A DNA stretch of 38,429 nt from an uncultured Senegalimassilia sp. Its GTDB lineage: Bacteria; Actinomycetota; Coriobacteriia; Coriobacteriales; Eggerthellaceae. The translations under genes and the position numbers were made by a program. The stretch is taken from positions 1-38,429 of the forward strand of contig CAKUJT010000010.1 in assembly GCA_934661765.1 (NCBI GenBank), given 5' to 3'. Each line of letters begins with the position of its first letter. The stretch's first letter is position 1. Of the stretch, positions 1-7,188 are shown piece by piece. Below the pieces are notes generated by a model, which was given only the letters and a program-made list of their open reading frames with translations, made no database searches and had not been told where the DNA came from.

Positions 1-450
1 TTCAACGTGTTCGTGTACAACGTGGAGCCGGGCGTGGCCATCGACTACGTGACCGGCGAAAGCTGGGAGTCGTCCGAAACCCCGCAGGTCACCAGCAAAG
101 GCAGCGCCGCCATCACCACCGCAGCAGCAGCGCGGGCGGACAAGGCAGCAGCAGGAAGCGCCGGCGGGAGCAATGCCGACGGCAACAGCAGCGCCAACGG
201 CAGTGGCGGCGACGGGGCCGGCAGCGGGAGCAACGCCAGCAATGCCGACGCAGCCGGCAGCAACAGCGCCGGCAACCAAGGCACATCCGAGCAGCAGGAC
301 TACATCCTAAACGTGAAGAACAAGAAGTTCCACAAGCCCGACTGTTCAGCCGCAAGCGACATTTCAAGCGCGAACAAGCAAGACTTCACCGGCACCCGCG
401 ACCAACTCATAGCCCGAGGCTACTCCCCCTGCGGCATCTGCAAACCGTGA
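1..450 (+). CDS. DNA/RNA non-specific endonuclease, C-terminal part (5' end outside window)
   Basis: The reading frame is open from the first base and stops with TGA at 448-450. The first 20 or so residues (YNVEPG, then IDYVTGES) match the end of the NUC1/EndA-type secreted nuclease fold, which cuts DNA and RNA without sequence preference. A low-complexity linker follows (about residues 33-95, almost only Ala, Gly, Ser, Asn, Asp). The last ~48 residues form a separate small domain with H and C in FHKPDC and a CxxC pair in SPCGIC. This Cys/His tail is known as an add-on in secreted nucleases and ComEC-like proteins of Gram-positive bacteria, and may bind zinc. Family assignment is from a short stretch, so the nuclease call is moderate; the tail domain is clear. 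The catalytic part and any signal peptide lie upstream of the window. Confidence 0.7.
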   Translation, partial: FNVFVYNVEPGVAIDYVTGESWESSETPQVTSKGSAAITTAAAARADKAAAGSAGGSNADGNSSANGSGGDGAGSGSNASNADAAGSNSAGNQGTSEQQDYILNVKNKKFHKPDCSAASDISSANKQDFTGTRDQLIARGYSPCGICKP

Positions 451-594
451 GTTGATACAGGGAAAGCCTCTTATAGGTGCAGCGAACGTCCTCGTCATCA
501 ACCGTCTACGACAGGTCGAGCTCACCAAGGAAACTAAAGAAAAGCGAAACGCCGCGGAATTTGTCGAGAGAAACGCCGCGGCGCCATGCCAGGA

Positions 595-1704
595 TCAAAC
601 GCAACACTTAAAGCGCCTGTATTTCGCGATAAGAAAGTTCTCATTCGGCTGCGACGCCTTGTCTTTGGGCAAAAACAGCGGAGCGCCATCAAGGTCTGCA
701 TATGGTCCGTCCGAAATCCGCGAACTTGCTTCCAGACGCATCGAAGCAGGGTTAATACCCAGCAAATAGCTATCAAATAGCAAGTGAATATCGGAACGCA
801 GCAAAATACCGTTCTCTACAACATTGCTCTGAGTTCCACGGTAATCAAGGATGTGCGCTGCTTGCAACACCTCGTTCGTATCGAACCCCGTAACCGCGCA
901 ATGTCCTTCATAAGCCTTAAACAGGTCTTTTCTAAACGTTTGCTGCCCTTGACGTACCATGCGACGAGCAACGGAAAAACGACGGCGGTCCTCTTCCAGG
1001 CTTTCCAGATCGCCTACCTCATTCGCTTGAAGCCGCTCATCAACCGCTGCCGGCTCCCTCATTTCGGCTTGTGGAGCCGCACTGGCGAATAAATGCTCAG
1101 TCTCAGGCATGACAGGCCCATGCAAGGTAAACAACTCGTTCTCAGGATTGAACTCCTCAACGAATGCAAGAAAGCGCAGATACGAACTCGACGACGAGTT
1201 CTGCTGAAGAAACACGCCAACGGGAACGCCGTCCATCAAGCAATTCACCAGCTTTTGGTTCCATTGCATGTCGGTTGTTCCGCCGGAATTATTTTGATGG
1301 GCTGAATAGTACAAGACCCATGTCCCATCGCCCAAATCGATTCGGGTACCGTCGTTGCTCTCGCTATATAAGCTGTTATAAGCAACCGTCACCGTTGCCG
1401 CATACCTATGACGGCTCGGCACATGGATCCCACGCTGTGCCACGTGCGGGAACTCAACTCCTGGCAACTTCTTACCGTGGTATCGAGAACCTATTTTGCC
1501 CGTTTCATTCATGAACCATGCATACAGGTTTCGATGACTCTGGGGGTCATCTTCGAGAGGGATCAAACGTAACGCACGCTCGATCGACAAATTCGTATAC
1601 GGAAGAAAGTCATCAACGCACATCGAGCCATCGATGCGCGTCAGGGGAAACGGCACCTCCGCCGTTTCCACCATAGTCGATATGTTTGCATCTCTCGAAG
1701 TCAT
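595..1704 (-). CDS. HNH endonuclease with SRA-like N-terminal domain (putative type IV / McrA-like restriction enzyme)
   Basis: 369 residues. The C-terminal third is an HNH nuclease: a Cys at 269 (EGHCAVTG), H284 in AAHILDYRG, N298 in VENGILL and H307 in SDIHLLFD, the order typical of bacterial restriction HNH enzymes. Residues ~85-196 resemble the SRA/YDG fold that reads modified cytosines (RGIHVPSRHRYA, DGTWVLYYSAHQN, then a YLRFLAFVEEF strand region), so the protein may cut modified DNA. The N-terminal 75 residues are unrecognised. No strong Shine-Dalgarno precedes the ATG at 1704; M11 (1674) is an alternative start. The gene lies 119 bp beyond the SRAP gene on the same strand and looks less GC-rich than its neighbours, suggesting accessory DNA. 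The HNH part is secure; the SRA part is inference from patterns. Confidence 0.75.
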   Translation of the reverse strand: MTSRDANISTMVETAEVPFPLTRIDGSMCVDDFLPYTNLSIERALRLIPLEDDPQSHRNLYAWFMNETGKIGSRYHGKKLPGVEFPHVAQRGIHVPSRHRYAATVTVAYNSLYSESNDGTRIDLGDGTWVLYYSAHQNNSGGTTDMQWNQKLVNCLMDGVPVGVFLQQNSSSSSYLRFLAFVEEFNPENELFTLHGPVMPETEHLFASAAPQAEMREPAAVDERLQANEVGDLESLEEDRRRFSVARRMVRQGQQTFRKDLFKAYEGHCAVTGFDTNEVLQAAHILDYRGTQSNVVENGILLRSDIHLLFDSYLLGINPASMRLEASSRISDGPYADLDGAPLFLPKDKASQPNENFLIAKYRRFKCCV

Positions 1705-1823
1705 ACTGCAATTGTGCCAGCGCCCGCCCTATTCGACAACAGCCAATCCGGCGGAAGATGCCGACGATAAGGCCCATTACGCGATAGCAAGCCCCAACTC
1801 ACAGCCCGCAAACGTCGCACCCC

Positions 1824-2528
1824 TTAAAACAACGTCCCTTGCCCGAACGTTGCTGACGCTGACGGCCGCTCCGGGGCGGCCGTCAGCGCGAACCCTTCGC
1901 GATTTGCTAGTTTTTGCCAGTTGGCGACCAAGCTGGGCCATGGCGCCTGCAACCACCAACGCGCTTCGGCGAGCGTTAGCGCCAGGGGCATACGGTTATG
2001 CACGGGCGCAACGCTGGCGTTCGGGCGCGTGGTCACTACCGAGAAGCAACCTTGACCGCATACCGTTGCCAGCAGCAGCGGCGTGCCTCCACCGCTTTCG
2101 AAACGATACTGCTGCTTGATCTTCCGTCCCGTTTTCGGGCTGCGCGTCATTTGAGTTGCATGCACTTCGAAGAATCCGCCCGTCACCACGATGCCGCGTC
2201 CCTGCGCGATCGGCTGCTCCCACATGCCCGGGTTCGGCCCCATGGCCGTTTCCAAACGCGTGTTGTACACGGGACGTTGTTGCCATTCGACAGGAAATCC
2301 CCAGGTCAAACGCTCAACAGCCAACTGACTTTCCGGACCGCGAACGATCACGTCAACGCCTGTGCCAGGGAACGCACCTTCACCCGGCTCAACCTGCGCC
2401 GCCGCGCCTTCGCCAGCCATCGGACGCGCAGGCCAATCGGGCTGTGCGTTCGCAGGCGAATCCACCTGCAGCTCGCGCACGACTTCCGCAACCTCATCCC
2501 ACGTGACGACGGTAAACCTTCTGCACAC
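1824..2528 (-). CDS. SRAP-domain protein (YedK/HMCES family abasic-site DNA-protein crosslinker)
   Basis: 234 residues. Family members form a covalent thiazolidine link between Cys2 and abasic sites in single-stranded DNA, shielding them during replication. The start at 2528 is fixed by this chemistry because it puts Cys at position 2 (MCRRF). Other active-site residues are visible: N89 in YNTRLET, E121 in GGFFEVH and H177 in APVHNRMPL. The usual FYEW is FFEV here. The C-terminal ~25 residues (after FALTAAPER) are an Ala/Ser-rich extension, encoded partly by a 13-bp inverted repeat. The Fic gene ends 9 bp upstream, so both are probably co-transcribed. The family is often linked to the SOS response, but no LexA box was recognised here. 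Confidence 0.9.
   Translation of the reverse strand: MCRRFTVVTWDEVAEVVRELQVDSPANAQPDWPARPMAGEGAAAQVEPGEGAFPGTGVDVIVRGPESQLAVERLTWGFPVEWQQRPVYNTRLETAMGPNPGMWEQPIAQGRGIVVTGGFFEVHATQMTRSPKTGRKIKQQYRFESGGGTPLLLATVCGQGCFSVVTTRPNASVAPVHNRMPLALTLAEARWWLQAPWPSLVANWQKLANREGFALTAAPERPSASATFGQGTLF
1857..1888. repeat. 13-bp perfect inverted repeat inside the 3' end of the SRAP gene
   Basis: CGCTGACGGCCGC (1857-1869) and its exact complement (1876-1888) flank a 6-base loop. It lies in the codons of the SRAP C-terminal extension, not downstream of the stop, and has no T-run, so it is not a standard terminator. It may be a small inserted palindromic element or an RNA hairpin. Confidence 0.6.
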
Positions 2529-2537
2529 GATGAACCC

Positions 2538-3794
2538 CTACTCGAAAGGATTACGCCAGACCACCGGCTCTACTCCGAACTCTTCCTTGAACTGCTGCGT
2601 GAGCCCAAACGTCACGGGCTTACGCTGGTTGACCTTCACCGCGATACCCTTGTCCTCGAGCGCACGCAAATGCTTTCGAGCCGCCTGCGTCCCCACCTTT
2701 AAATAGTCGGCAACCTCTTCAACGCTCGCATCGCCGAACATCCCGAACGTCTCATACTGCATGAGCATGAACACGATTCCCCGTTCCTGCTTCTTCTTGA
2801 GGTCTGCACGCTCGATGACATCATCCATCAATTCGCGAAGCTCGCCCTGCCGTCTTCGTGCGCAATCCAAACGATCGATAACATCCAGCTGGGCCTTCCG
2901 CACAAGGTTCATCATCTCCATCACGAAAAACGTCAGCTCACCTTTGTTCATCGGGTTCTCAACGCTGCGGAAAGCTTTGTAATACTGATCGCGATGTTCC
3001 AAAATCACCCGGGAAAGGGACAGAACCGTCGGCTTCGACAGCGACCTGTCCAGCATCAGCGAGCACAGATATCTTCCCGTTCGACCGTTGCCGTCATAGA
3101 ACGGGTGAGCATATTCGAACAGATAATGCGAGGCCAACGCCGCATACAGTGACGGAAGCCCCTCGTCTTCGATCAGCGCAAGCATCGACTTTACGGCCTC
3201 AACGATCTTCTCCTCGGGTTCCAAACCCCGATGGATCACATTCACCCCTCCCGCGATAACATCGACGCCGTCCTTGCGGAAAAGCCGGCCATCAGGAATA
3301 TGCGCGTCGTCAAGTTCCCCGTCCATCACTCTGTCGTAGATTGTACGAACTCCTTCCGGCGTTGTCGGCTCCTCCGCCTTGCCGGAAGCGATATCCATAT
3401 ACAGAAGGGCGAGCTCCTTGAAACGACGCCGAGAAGCATCGTTCGACACCGACTCCAACGCGTCCTTGATCTGACGACGCGTGCTATGAATGCCCTCGAT
3501 AGCGTTCGTGAATACGACCTCGTCGAACACCAGCCCTCGCAAAACGGCATTCGAGGCAAGCGAATTCATCCCGTTCAGCAGCGCCGTAACCTTGCGCTCC
3601 GTACGCAGCACTTGCTCGGTAAGGGCCGACAACTCTTTCGGAACGGCAAGGAACAGCTCACCCGCCTTAGTTTCATAGCCAAGGCGGAATGTCCCAACCG
3701 AATCGCGGCGGCGCGCTTCCTCTGCGGCAAGGTTAGCCTCGCGGTTGCTCGAGGAGTCCATATAGAAGACCTTCGCAAGCTCCTTGTAGTCCAT
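2538..3794 (-). CDS. Fic-family AMP-transferase with built-in inhibitory helix and C-terminal winged helix
   Basis: 418 residues. Fic enzymes usually transfer AMP from ATP to hydroxyl side chains of target proteins. The core motif H230-P-F-Y-D-G-N-G-R238 is intact (catalytic His, phosphate-binding Asn-Gly-Arg). An inhibitory motif of the S/TxxxE(G/N) type is present N-terminal to it (T96...E100-G101), making this a class II, self-inhibited Fic protein. The last ~80 residues look like a winged helix (VEEVADYLKVGTQAARKHLRALEDKG), as in many Fic proteins that bind DNA. The ATG at 3794 has an AAGGGG Shine-Dalgarno 6 nt upstream. It is the first gene of a Fic-SRAP unit, possibly continuing into the HNH gene. 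Its 5' region carries four evenly spaced palindromes, so autoregulation through the winged helix is plausible (inference). The target protein is unknown. Confidence 0.92.
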   Translation of the reverse strand: MDYKELAKVFYMDSSSNREANLAAEEARRRDSVGTFRLGYETKAGELFLAVPKELSALTEQVLRTERKVTALLNGMNSLASNAVLRGLVFDEVVFTNAIEGIHSTRRQIKDALESVSNDASRRRFKELALLYMDIASGKAEEPTTPEGVRTIYDRVMDGELDDAHIPDGRLFRKDGVDVIAGGVNVIHRGLEPEEKIVEAVKSMLALIEDEGLPSLYAALASHYLFEYAHPFYDGNGRTGRYLCSLMLDRSLSKPTVLSLSRVILEHRDQYYKAFRSVENPMNKGELTFFVMEMMNLVRKAQLDVIDRLDCARRRQGELRELMDDVIERADLKKKQERGIVFMLMQYETFGMFGDASVEEVADYLKVGTQAARKHLRALEDKGIAVKVNQRKPVTFGLTQQFKEEFGVEPVVWRNPFE

Positions 3795-3813
3795 GCGCGC
3801 CCCTTCGGTTCAG

Positions 3814-3993
3814 GTTATACGTTTTCGCGATTCGTATAACATTCCAGCTTCTTTCGCTTCGAACTTTATACGTTTTCGCAATTCGTATAAATAAGGGCGC
3901 TGGAATCTCATTTACTTTATACGATTTCCGGGATTCGTATAACTTAGCGCGCGTTTTCGAGCGCTTCTTTATACGATTTCGCGTTCCGTTTAA
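3814..3993 (-). promoter_or_regulatory. Array of four TTATACG...CGTATAA palindromes upstream of the Fic gene
   Basis: Copies at 3814-3840 (8-bp perfect arms GTTATACG/CGTATAAC), 3866-3890 (7-bp arms), 3917-3942 (7-bp arms) and 3969-3993 (one mismatch, CGTTTAA). The spacer is 11, 11, 12 and 11 bp, always AT-rich at its edges around a CG-rich centre. The copies start 51, 51 and 52 bp apart, close to five helical turns, so all would face the same side of the DNA. The nearest copy ends 20 bp from the Fic start codon. This looks like a multi-site operator; the binding protein is not proven. Confidence 0.75.
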
Positions 3994-3994
3994 A

Positions 3995-4022
3995 AAACGG
4001 GAGCCCCGTGGGACTCCCGTTT
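3995..4022 (-). terminator. Rho-independent terminator of groL
   Basis: Read on the minus strand, AAACGGGAG pairs with CTCCCGTTT around a 10-base loop, followed by a run of T. It sits about 90 bp past the groL stop codon and separates groL from the Fic operator array. Confidence 0.85.
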
Positions 4023-4114
4023 AGCGTGCTCTATTGAAAGGGGTTGGCGAAGCCGAGGCTTCGCGCTGGGAAACTGCTTCCCCCCAGCCGGCGCAGTGGT
4101 TGCTTGCGCGGCCG

Positions 4115-5713
4115 TTACTTCTCTTCCTTATCCTTCTTGTCAGCCTCGGTGATGCTGCAGTTGGTGATAAGGATGAGCGAGGCGACGGACGCGGCAGCCT
4201 GCAGTGCCGTGACGGTGACCTTGGCCGGATCGGCAACGCCCATGCCGATCATGTCGCCGTACTTGCCGGTCTCGCAATCCAGGCCGAAGCCGGGCTGCGC
4301 CTCGAGCGCCTTGGCAACCTCCACGTCGCCGTTGTAGCCAGCGTTGCTGCACAGCGCGCGCATGGGCTCCTCGAGCGCCTTGCGCAGGATGTCCACGCCG
4401 AAGCGCTCCTCCTCGTTGGCGACTTCAACCTGGTCAAGCGCCTTGGACGCCTGGATCAGGGCAACGCCGCCGCCGGCCAGCAGGCCCTGGCTTGCAGCCG
4501 AGCGCGTTGCGCGCAGGGCGTCCTGGATGCGGCTGCGAATCTCGTTCATCTCGGTCTCGGTGGCCGCGCCGACGCTCATGACGGCGATGCCGCCGGACAG
4601 CTTCGCCAAGCGCTCGCGCATGACGTCCAGCTCGTAGTCGGAATGCGGGTTCTTCAGCTCGTTGCGGATGGCCTCGCAGCGCTTCTCGATGGCTTCCTGC
4701 TTGCCCTTGCCGCCGATGATGAGCGTGCGGCTCTTCGTGATCTGCACGCTTGCGGCGCGGCCGAGCATGCTCTTCCTGGCGTCTGCCAGCGACAGGCCGC
4801 GCTCGGGGGAGATGACCTCGCCGCCGGTGAGGATGGCCATGTCCTCCAGCTCTGCCTTGCGGCGCTCCTCGGCGCCGGGGCACATGACGGCTGCGCTGAT
4901 GAGCGTGCCCTTCTGGCGGTTCATGAGCAGGGAGTTCAGGGACTCGCCGCGCACGTCGTCTGCCACGATGAGCAGCGGGTGGCCGGACTGCATGACCTCC
5001 TCCAGCACGGGCACGACGTCCTTGAAGTTGTCGGCCAGGCGCTGGTCGGTGATCAGGATGTAAGGCTGCTCCAGCTCGCCGGTCATAGAACCCATGTCGT
5101 CGGCCATGTACGGGGAGATGAAGCCGCGGTCGAACAGCATGCCCTTCTTGACTTCCAGGTCGATGCCGAACTTGGTGGACTTCTCAACGGAGATGACGCC
5201 GTCCTGGCCGATCTCGTCCAGGGCCTCGGCGATCTTCGCGCCGATCTCGGGGTCGCCCGAGGAGACGGTGGCGATCTCGGCCATCTGCTCGCGCGTGGTC
5301 ACCTGCGTGGCGGCCTTCAGCAGCTCGTCGGATGCGACGTCGGCGGCCTTCTGGATGCCGCGGCGCAGCGCCAGCGGGTCGTTGCCGGCGGTAACGTAGC
5401 GCACGCCCTCGCGCACGATGGCGTCGGCAAGCAGCGTTGCCGTGGAGGTGCCGTCGCCGGCCTCGTTGTTCGCGGCGGTTGCCGCCTCGCGGACCACCTG
5501 CAGGCCCATCTTCTCCACATGGTCGTATGCTCCCACGTGCGCGGCAACGGTAGCGCCGTCGTTGGAGACGTTGGGATGACGCTCGCCCTTCTTGGTGATG
5601 CCGACATAACGGCCCTTCGGGCCGATGGTCACGCGCACCGCGTCGGCCAGCTTCGCCACACCGGTCGCAAGCTTCTCGCGCGTCTCGTTGTCGTATGCGA
5701 TTTCCTTAGCCAT
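4115..5713 (-). CDS. groL: Chaperonin GroEL (divergent, CIRCE-controlled)
   Basis: 532 residues from MAKEIAYDNE; this start is chosen over an upstream ATG at 5761 because GroEL proteins start there and AAGGAAGGGG precedes it. It is a 60-kDa chaperonin that folds proteins in an ATP-driven double ring. ATP-site motifs are present: GPKG (31-34), GDGTS with D87 (usually GDGTT), and the IQDALRATRSA segment with the hydrolytic Asp. Several normally invariant stretches differ from standard GroEL (RYVGITKKGERHPNVSNDGATVA instead of the usual NVVL...ITNDGVTIA). The C-terminus is charged (ADKKDKEEK) and lacks the Gly-Gly-Met tail. No groES is adjacent. It could be the only GroEL of the organism or a specialised paralogue; the window cannot decide. 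Confidence 0.95.
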   Translation of the reverse strand: MAKEIAYDNETREKLATGVAKLADAVRVTIGPKGRYVGITKKGERHPNVSNDGATVAAHVGAYDHVEKMGLQVVREAATAANNEAGDGTSTATLLADAIVREGVRYVTAGNDPLALRRGIQKAADVASDELLKAATQVTTREQMAEIATVSSGDPEIGAKIAEALDEIGQDGVISVEKSTKFGIDLEVKKGMLFDRGFISPYMADDMGSMTGELEQPYILITDQRLADNFKDVVPVLEEVMQSGHPLLIVADDVRGESLNSLLMNRQKGTLISAAVMCPGAEERRKAELEDMAILTGGEVISPERGLSLADARKSMLGRAASVQITKSRTLIIGGKGKQEAIEKRCEAIRNELKNPHSDYELDVMRERLAKLSGGIAVMSVGAATETEMNEIRSRIQDALRATRSAASQGLLAGGGVALIQASKALDQVEVANEEERFGVDILRKALEEPMRALCSNAGYNGDVEVAKALEAQPGFGLDCETGKYGDMIGMGVADPAKVTVTALQAAASVASLILITNCSITEADKKDKEEK

Positions 5714-5768
5714 GCTATGAGCCCCTTCCTTGAGCACGTGCATAACAATATTTGCTACCAAAGAAAGT

Positions 5769-5795
5769 TAGCACTCTTTGCCCACGAGTGCTAGA
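5769..5795 (-). promoter_or_regulatory. CIRCE element (HrcA operator)
   Basis: TTAGCACTC, nine bases, GAGTGCTAG: matches the CIRCE consensus TTAGCACTC-N9-GAGTGCTAA except for the last base. It lies 55-81 bp upstream of the groL start codon, where the HrcA repressor would block transcription until heat shock. No hrcA gene is in the window. Confidence 0.95.
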
Positions 5796-5820
5796 TGCAG
5801 GCAGGTATTTATGGGAAACG

Positions 5821-5850
5821 GAAGCGTTTCGTTACCTATTTACGCTTCCA
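5821..5850 (-). terminator. Weak hairpin at the end of the LOG gene
   Basis: GGAAGCGT and ACGCTTCC form 8-bp arms around a 14-base loop that contains the LOG stop codon region. On the minus strand it is followed by GTTTCCC. Possible terminator, or part of the groL upstream region. Confidence 0.4.
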
Positions 5851-6373
5851 GCCACGCCGCCAGCGGCTCGGGGGCGTCGAACACGTCGCAGTTGCTGCGC
5901 CAGTCGGTGGAGTTGAGGCCCGTGGCAGTCGCGCGGTCCAGCATCTCGACCAGCGGGTCGAAATAGCCGCCCACGTTCAGGATGGCGCTCTTCGCGTCCA
6001 GTTCGCCGGCCTTCACCTGCGAGACGATGTCGAAGAACTCGTCGAACGTGCCCAGGCCGCCGGGCAAGGTGACGAACGCGTCGGCCAGCGAAGTCATGCG
6101 CGTCTTGCGGGTGGCCAGGTCGGATTCGCAGATCAGCTCGGTGCACGGGTACACGGGGCGACCCTTCTTGTTCAGACCCTCGGTAACCACGCCGATGACG
6201 CTGCCGCCCGCATCGCCCACGCCGTGCGCGACCGCGCCCATCAGGCCCACGTCGTAGCCTCCGAACACCAGGCCGTGCCCGTGCTCGGCCAACGTGCGTC
6301 CCAGCTCGTAAGCGGCATCGATGTACAGCGCATCCAAATCTCGGCTCGACGAGCCGAACACGCAGATCCTCAT
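5840..6373 (-). CDS. LOG-family protein (TIGR00730; nucleoside-5'-monophosphate phosphoribohydrolase)
   Basis: 177 residues, the usual size of the family. These Rossmann-fold enzymes split the N-glycosidic bond of nucleotide monophosphates; in plants and some bacteria they release cytokinin bases. Visible motifs are the N-terminal ICVFGSSS strand, GGYDVGLMG, and the hallmark PGGLGTFDE with E of the PGGxGTxxE active site, preceded by the R-K pair in LATRKTRM. An AAGGGGGG Shine-Dalgarno precedes ATG 6373. It stands alone, between groL and the torD-type gene. The natural substrate is unknown. Confidence 0.92.
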   Translation of the reverse strand: MRICVFGSSSRDLDALYIDAAYELGRTLAEHGHGLVFGGYDVGLMGAVAHGVGDAGGSVIGVVTEGLNKKGRPVYPCTELICESDLATRKTRMTSLADAFVTLPGGLGTFDEFFDIVSQVKAGELDAKSAILNVGGYFDPLVEMLDRATATGLNSTDWRSNCDVFDAPEPLAAWLEA

Positions 6374-6431
6374 GGCGAACCCCCCTTGGTCTCGAAATCA
6401 CAGCGCTGCCTAGGGTACACCATTACAGCAA

Positions 6432-6463
6432 GGACCCCGGCGCACGCCTGCGCGCCGGGGTCC
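6432..6463 (-). terminator. Terminator hairpin after the TorD-like gene
   Basis: A 12-bp perfect GC-rich stem (GGACCCCGGCGC / GCGCCGGGGTCC) with an 8-base loop lies 15 bp past the stop codon. On the minus strand the T content after the stem is low, so termination may be only partial. Confidence 0.65.
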
Positions 6464-6477
6464 CTAATCCTCAAACG

Positions 6478-7185
6478 TTATGCGGCCTGCTCCACGCTGT
6501 CCAGCAGCTCATCCAGCACGGCGGCGTCCTCCTCGGCGTAGCCCATAACCAGCTGGGCCAGGCCCTGATAGAACATGGTGCGCGAGAAGCGGCGCATGTC
6601 CTCGGTCATCATGGGCAGCCAGTTCAGCAGGTGGTCCTGCGCGAACGTGCGCTGCGTGCGCAGGTGCTCGACGGCCGCGTCCTCGTCACCGGCGCGCAGG
6701 GCGTCGGCGGTGCGCATGGCCATGCGCTGCATAAACTCCAGCTCAAGGGCGATATGGTCCTCGCCCTCGGTCCAGCTGCCGCGCTTGAGGTTGTTCTCTC
6801 GCAGCGTCTGCAGCACCTCGGCGCGGGCCTCCTGCATCATCAGACGACGCTCGGAGGTGTACACGCTCTCGAACGGGTACGCCGCCGAAAAGCCGTTGAC
6901 GCCGTGGCCGATGAACGTGCGCACATAGTCGACGGCCAATTCGTTGATGCTGTCGTCCCAGCTGGTGCGCAGGTAGTCGTACAGCATATGGTAGCCTTCG
7001 TCCACCTTGGCGTTGCCCGTGGCGGCCGGGAAGCGCATACCCTGCAGCTCGGTGAGCACCGCCTTGTCGACCTCCTTCAAAAACAGGCGCGCCATCAGGC
7101 CGTACGTGCGTGCACGACCGTCCATCAACGCAACCAGGTCCGTTTCCTGCTCGGCGGCCTGCACCGCGATCATATCCTCAGCCAT
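6478..7185 (-). CDS. TorD/DmsD-family chaperone for molybdoenzyme maturation
   Basis: 235 residues, all-helical. The family binds twin-arginine leader peptides and apo-forms of molybdopterin oxidoreductases (TorA, DmsA type) before export. Typical segments are visible: LAVDYVRTFIGHG, the AAYPFESVY motif (residues ~100-112) and the EDHIALELEFM motif, followed by the HLLNWLP helix. GGGGGAG precedes ATG 7185 and overlaps the 3' end of the preceding gene, which is only 3 bp away, so the two are translationally close partners. No oxidoreductase subunit is found next to it in the window, although the family is usually encoded beside its client. Confidence 0.88.
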   Translation of the reverse strand: MAEDMIAVQAAEQETDLVALMDGRARTYGLMARLFLKEVDKAVLTELQGMRFPAATGNAKVDEGYHMLYDYLRTSWDDSINELAVDYVRTFIGHGVNGFSAAYPFESVYTSERRLMMQEARAEVLQTLRENNLKRGSWTEGEDHIALELEFMQRMAMRTADALRAGDEDAAVEHLRTQRTFAQDHLLNWLPMMTEDMRRFSRTMFYQGLAQLVMGYAEEDAAVLDELLDSVEQAA

Positions 7186-7188
7186 CGG

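Noticed and set aside
4034..5794. Long plus-strand reading frame opposite groL, and similar long antisense frames opposite rodA/pbpA, pknB, the antiporter, the symporter, iorA and purD
   Set aside because: Typical shadow frames of GC-rich codons. Their translations are low-complexity (rich in His, Arg, Ala, Val), have no family motifs, and the opposite strand has clear conserved proteins.
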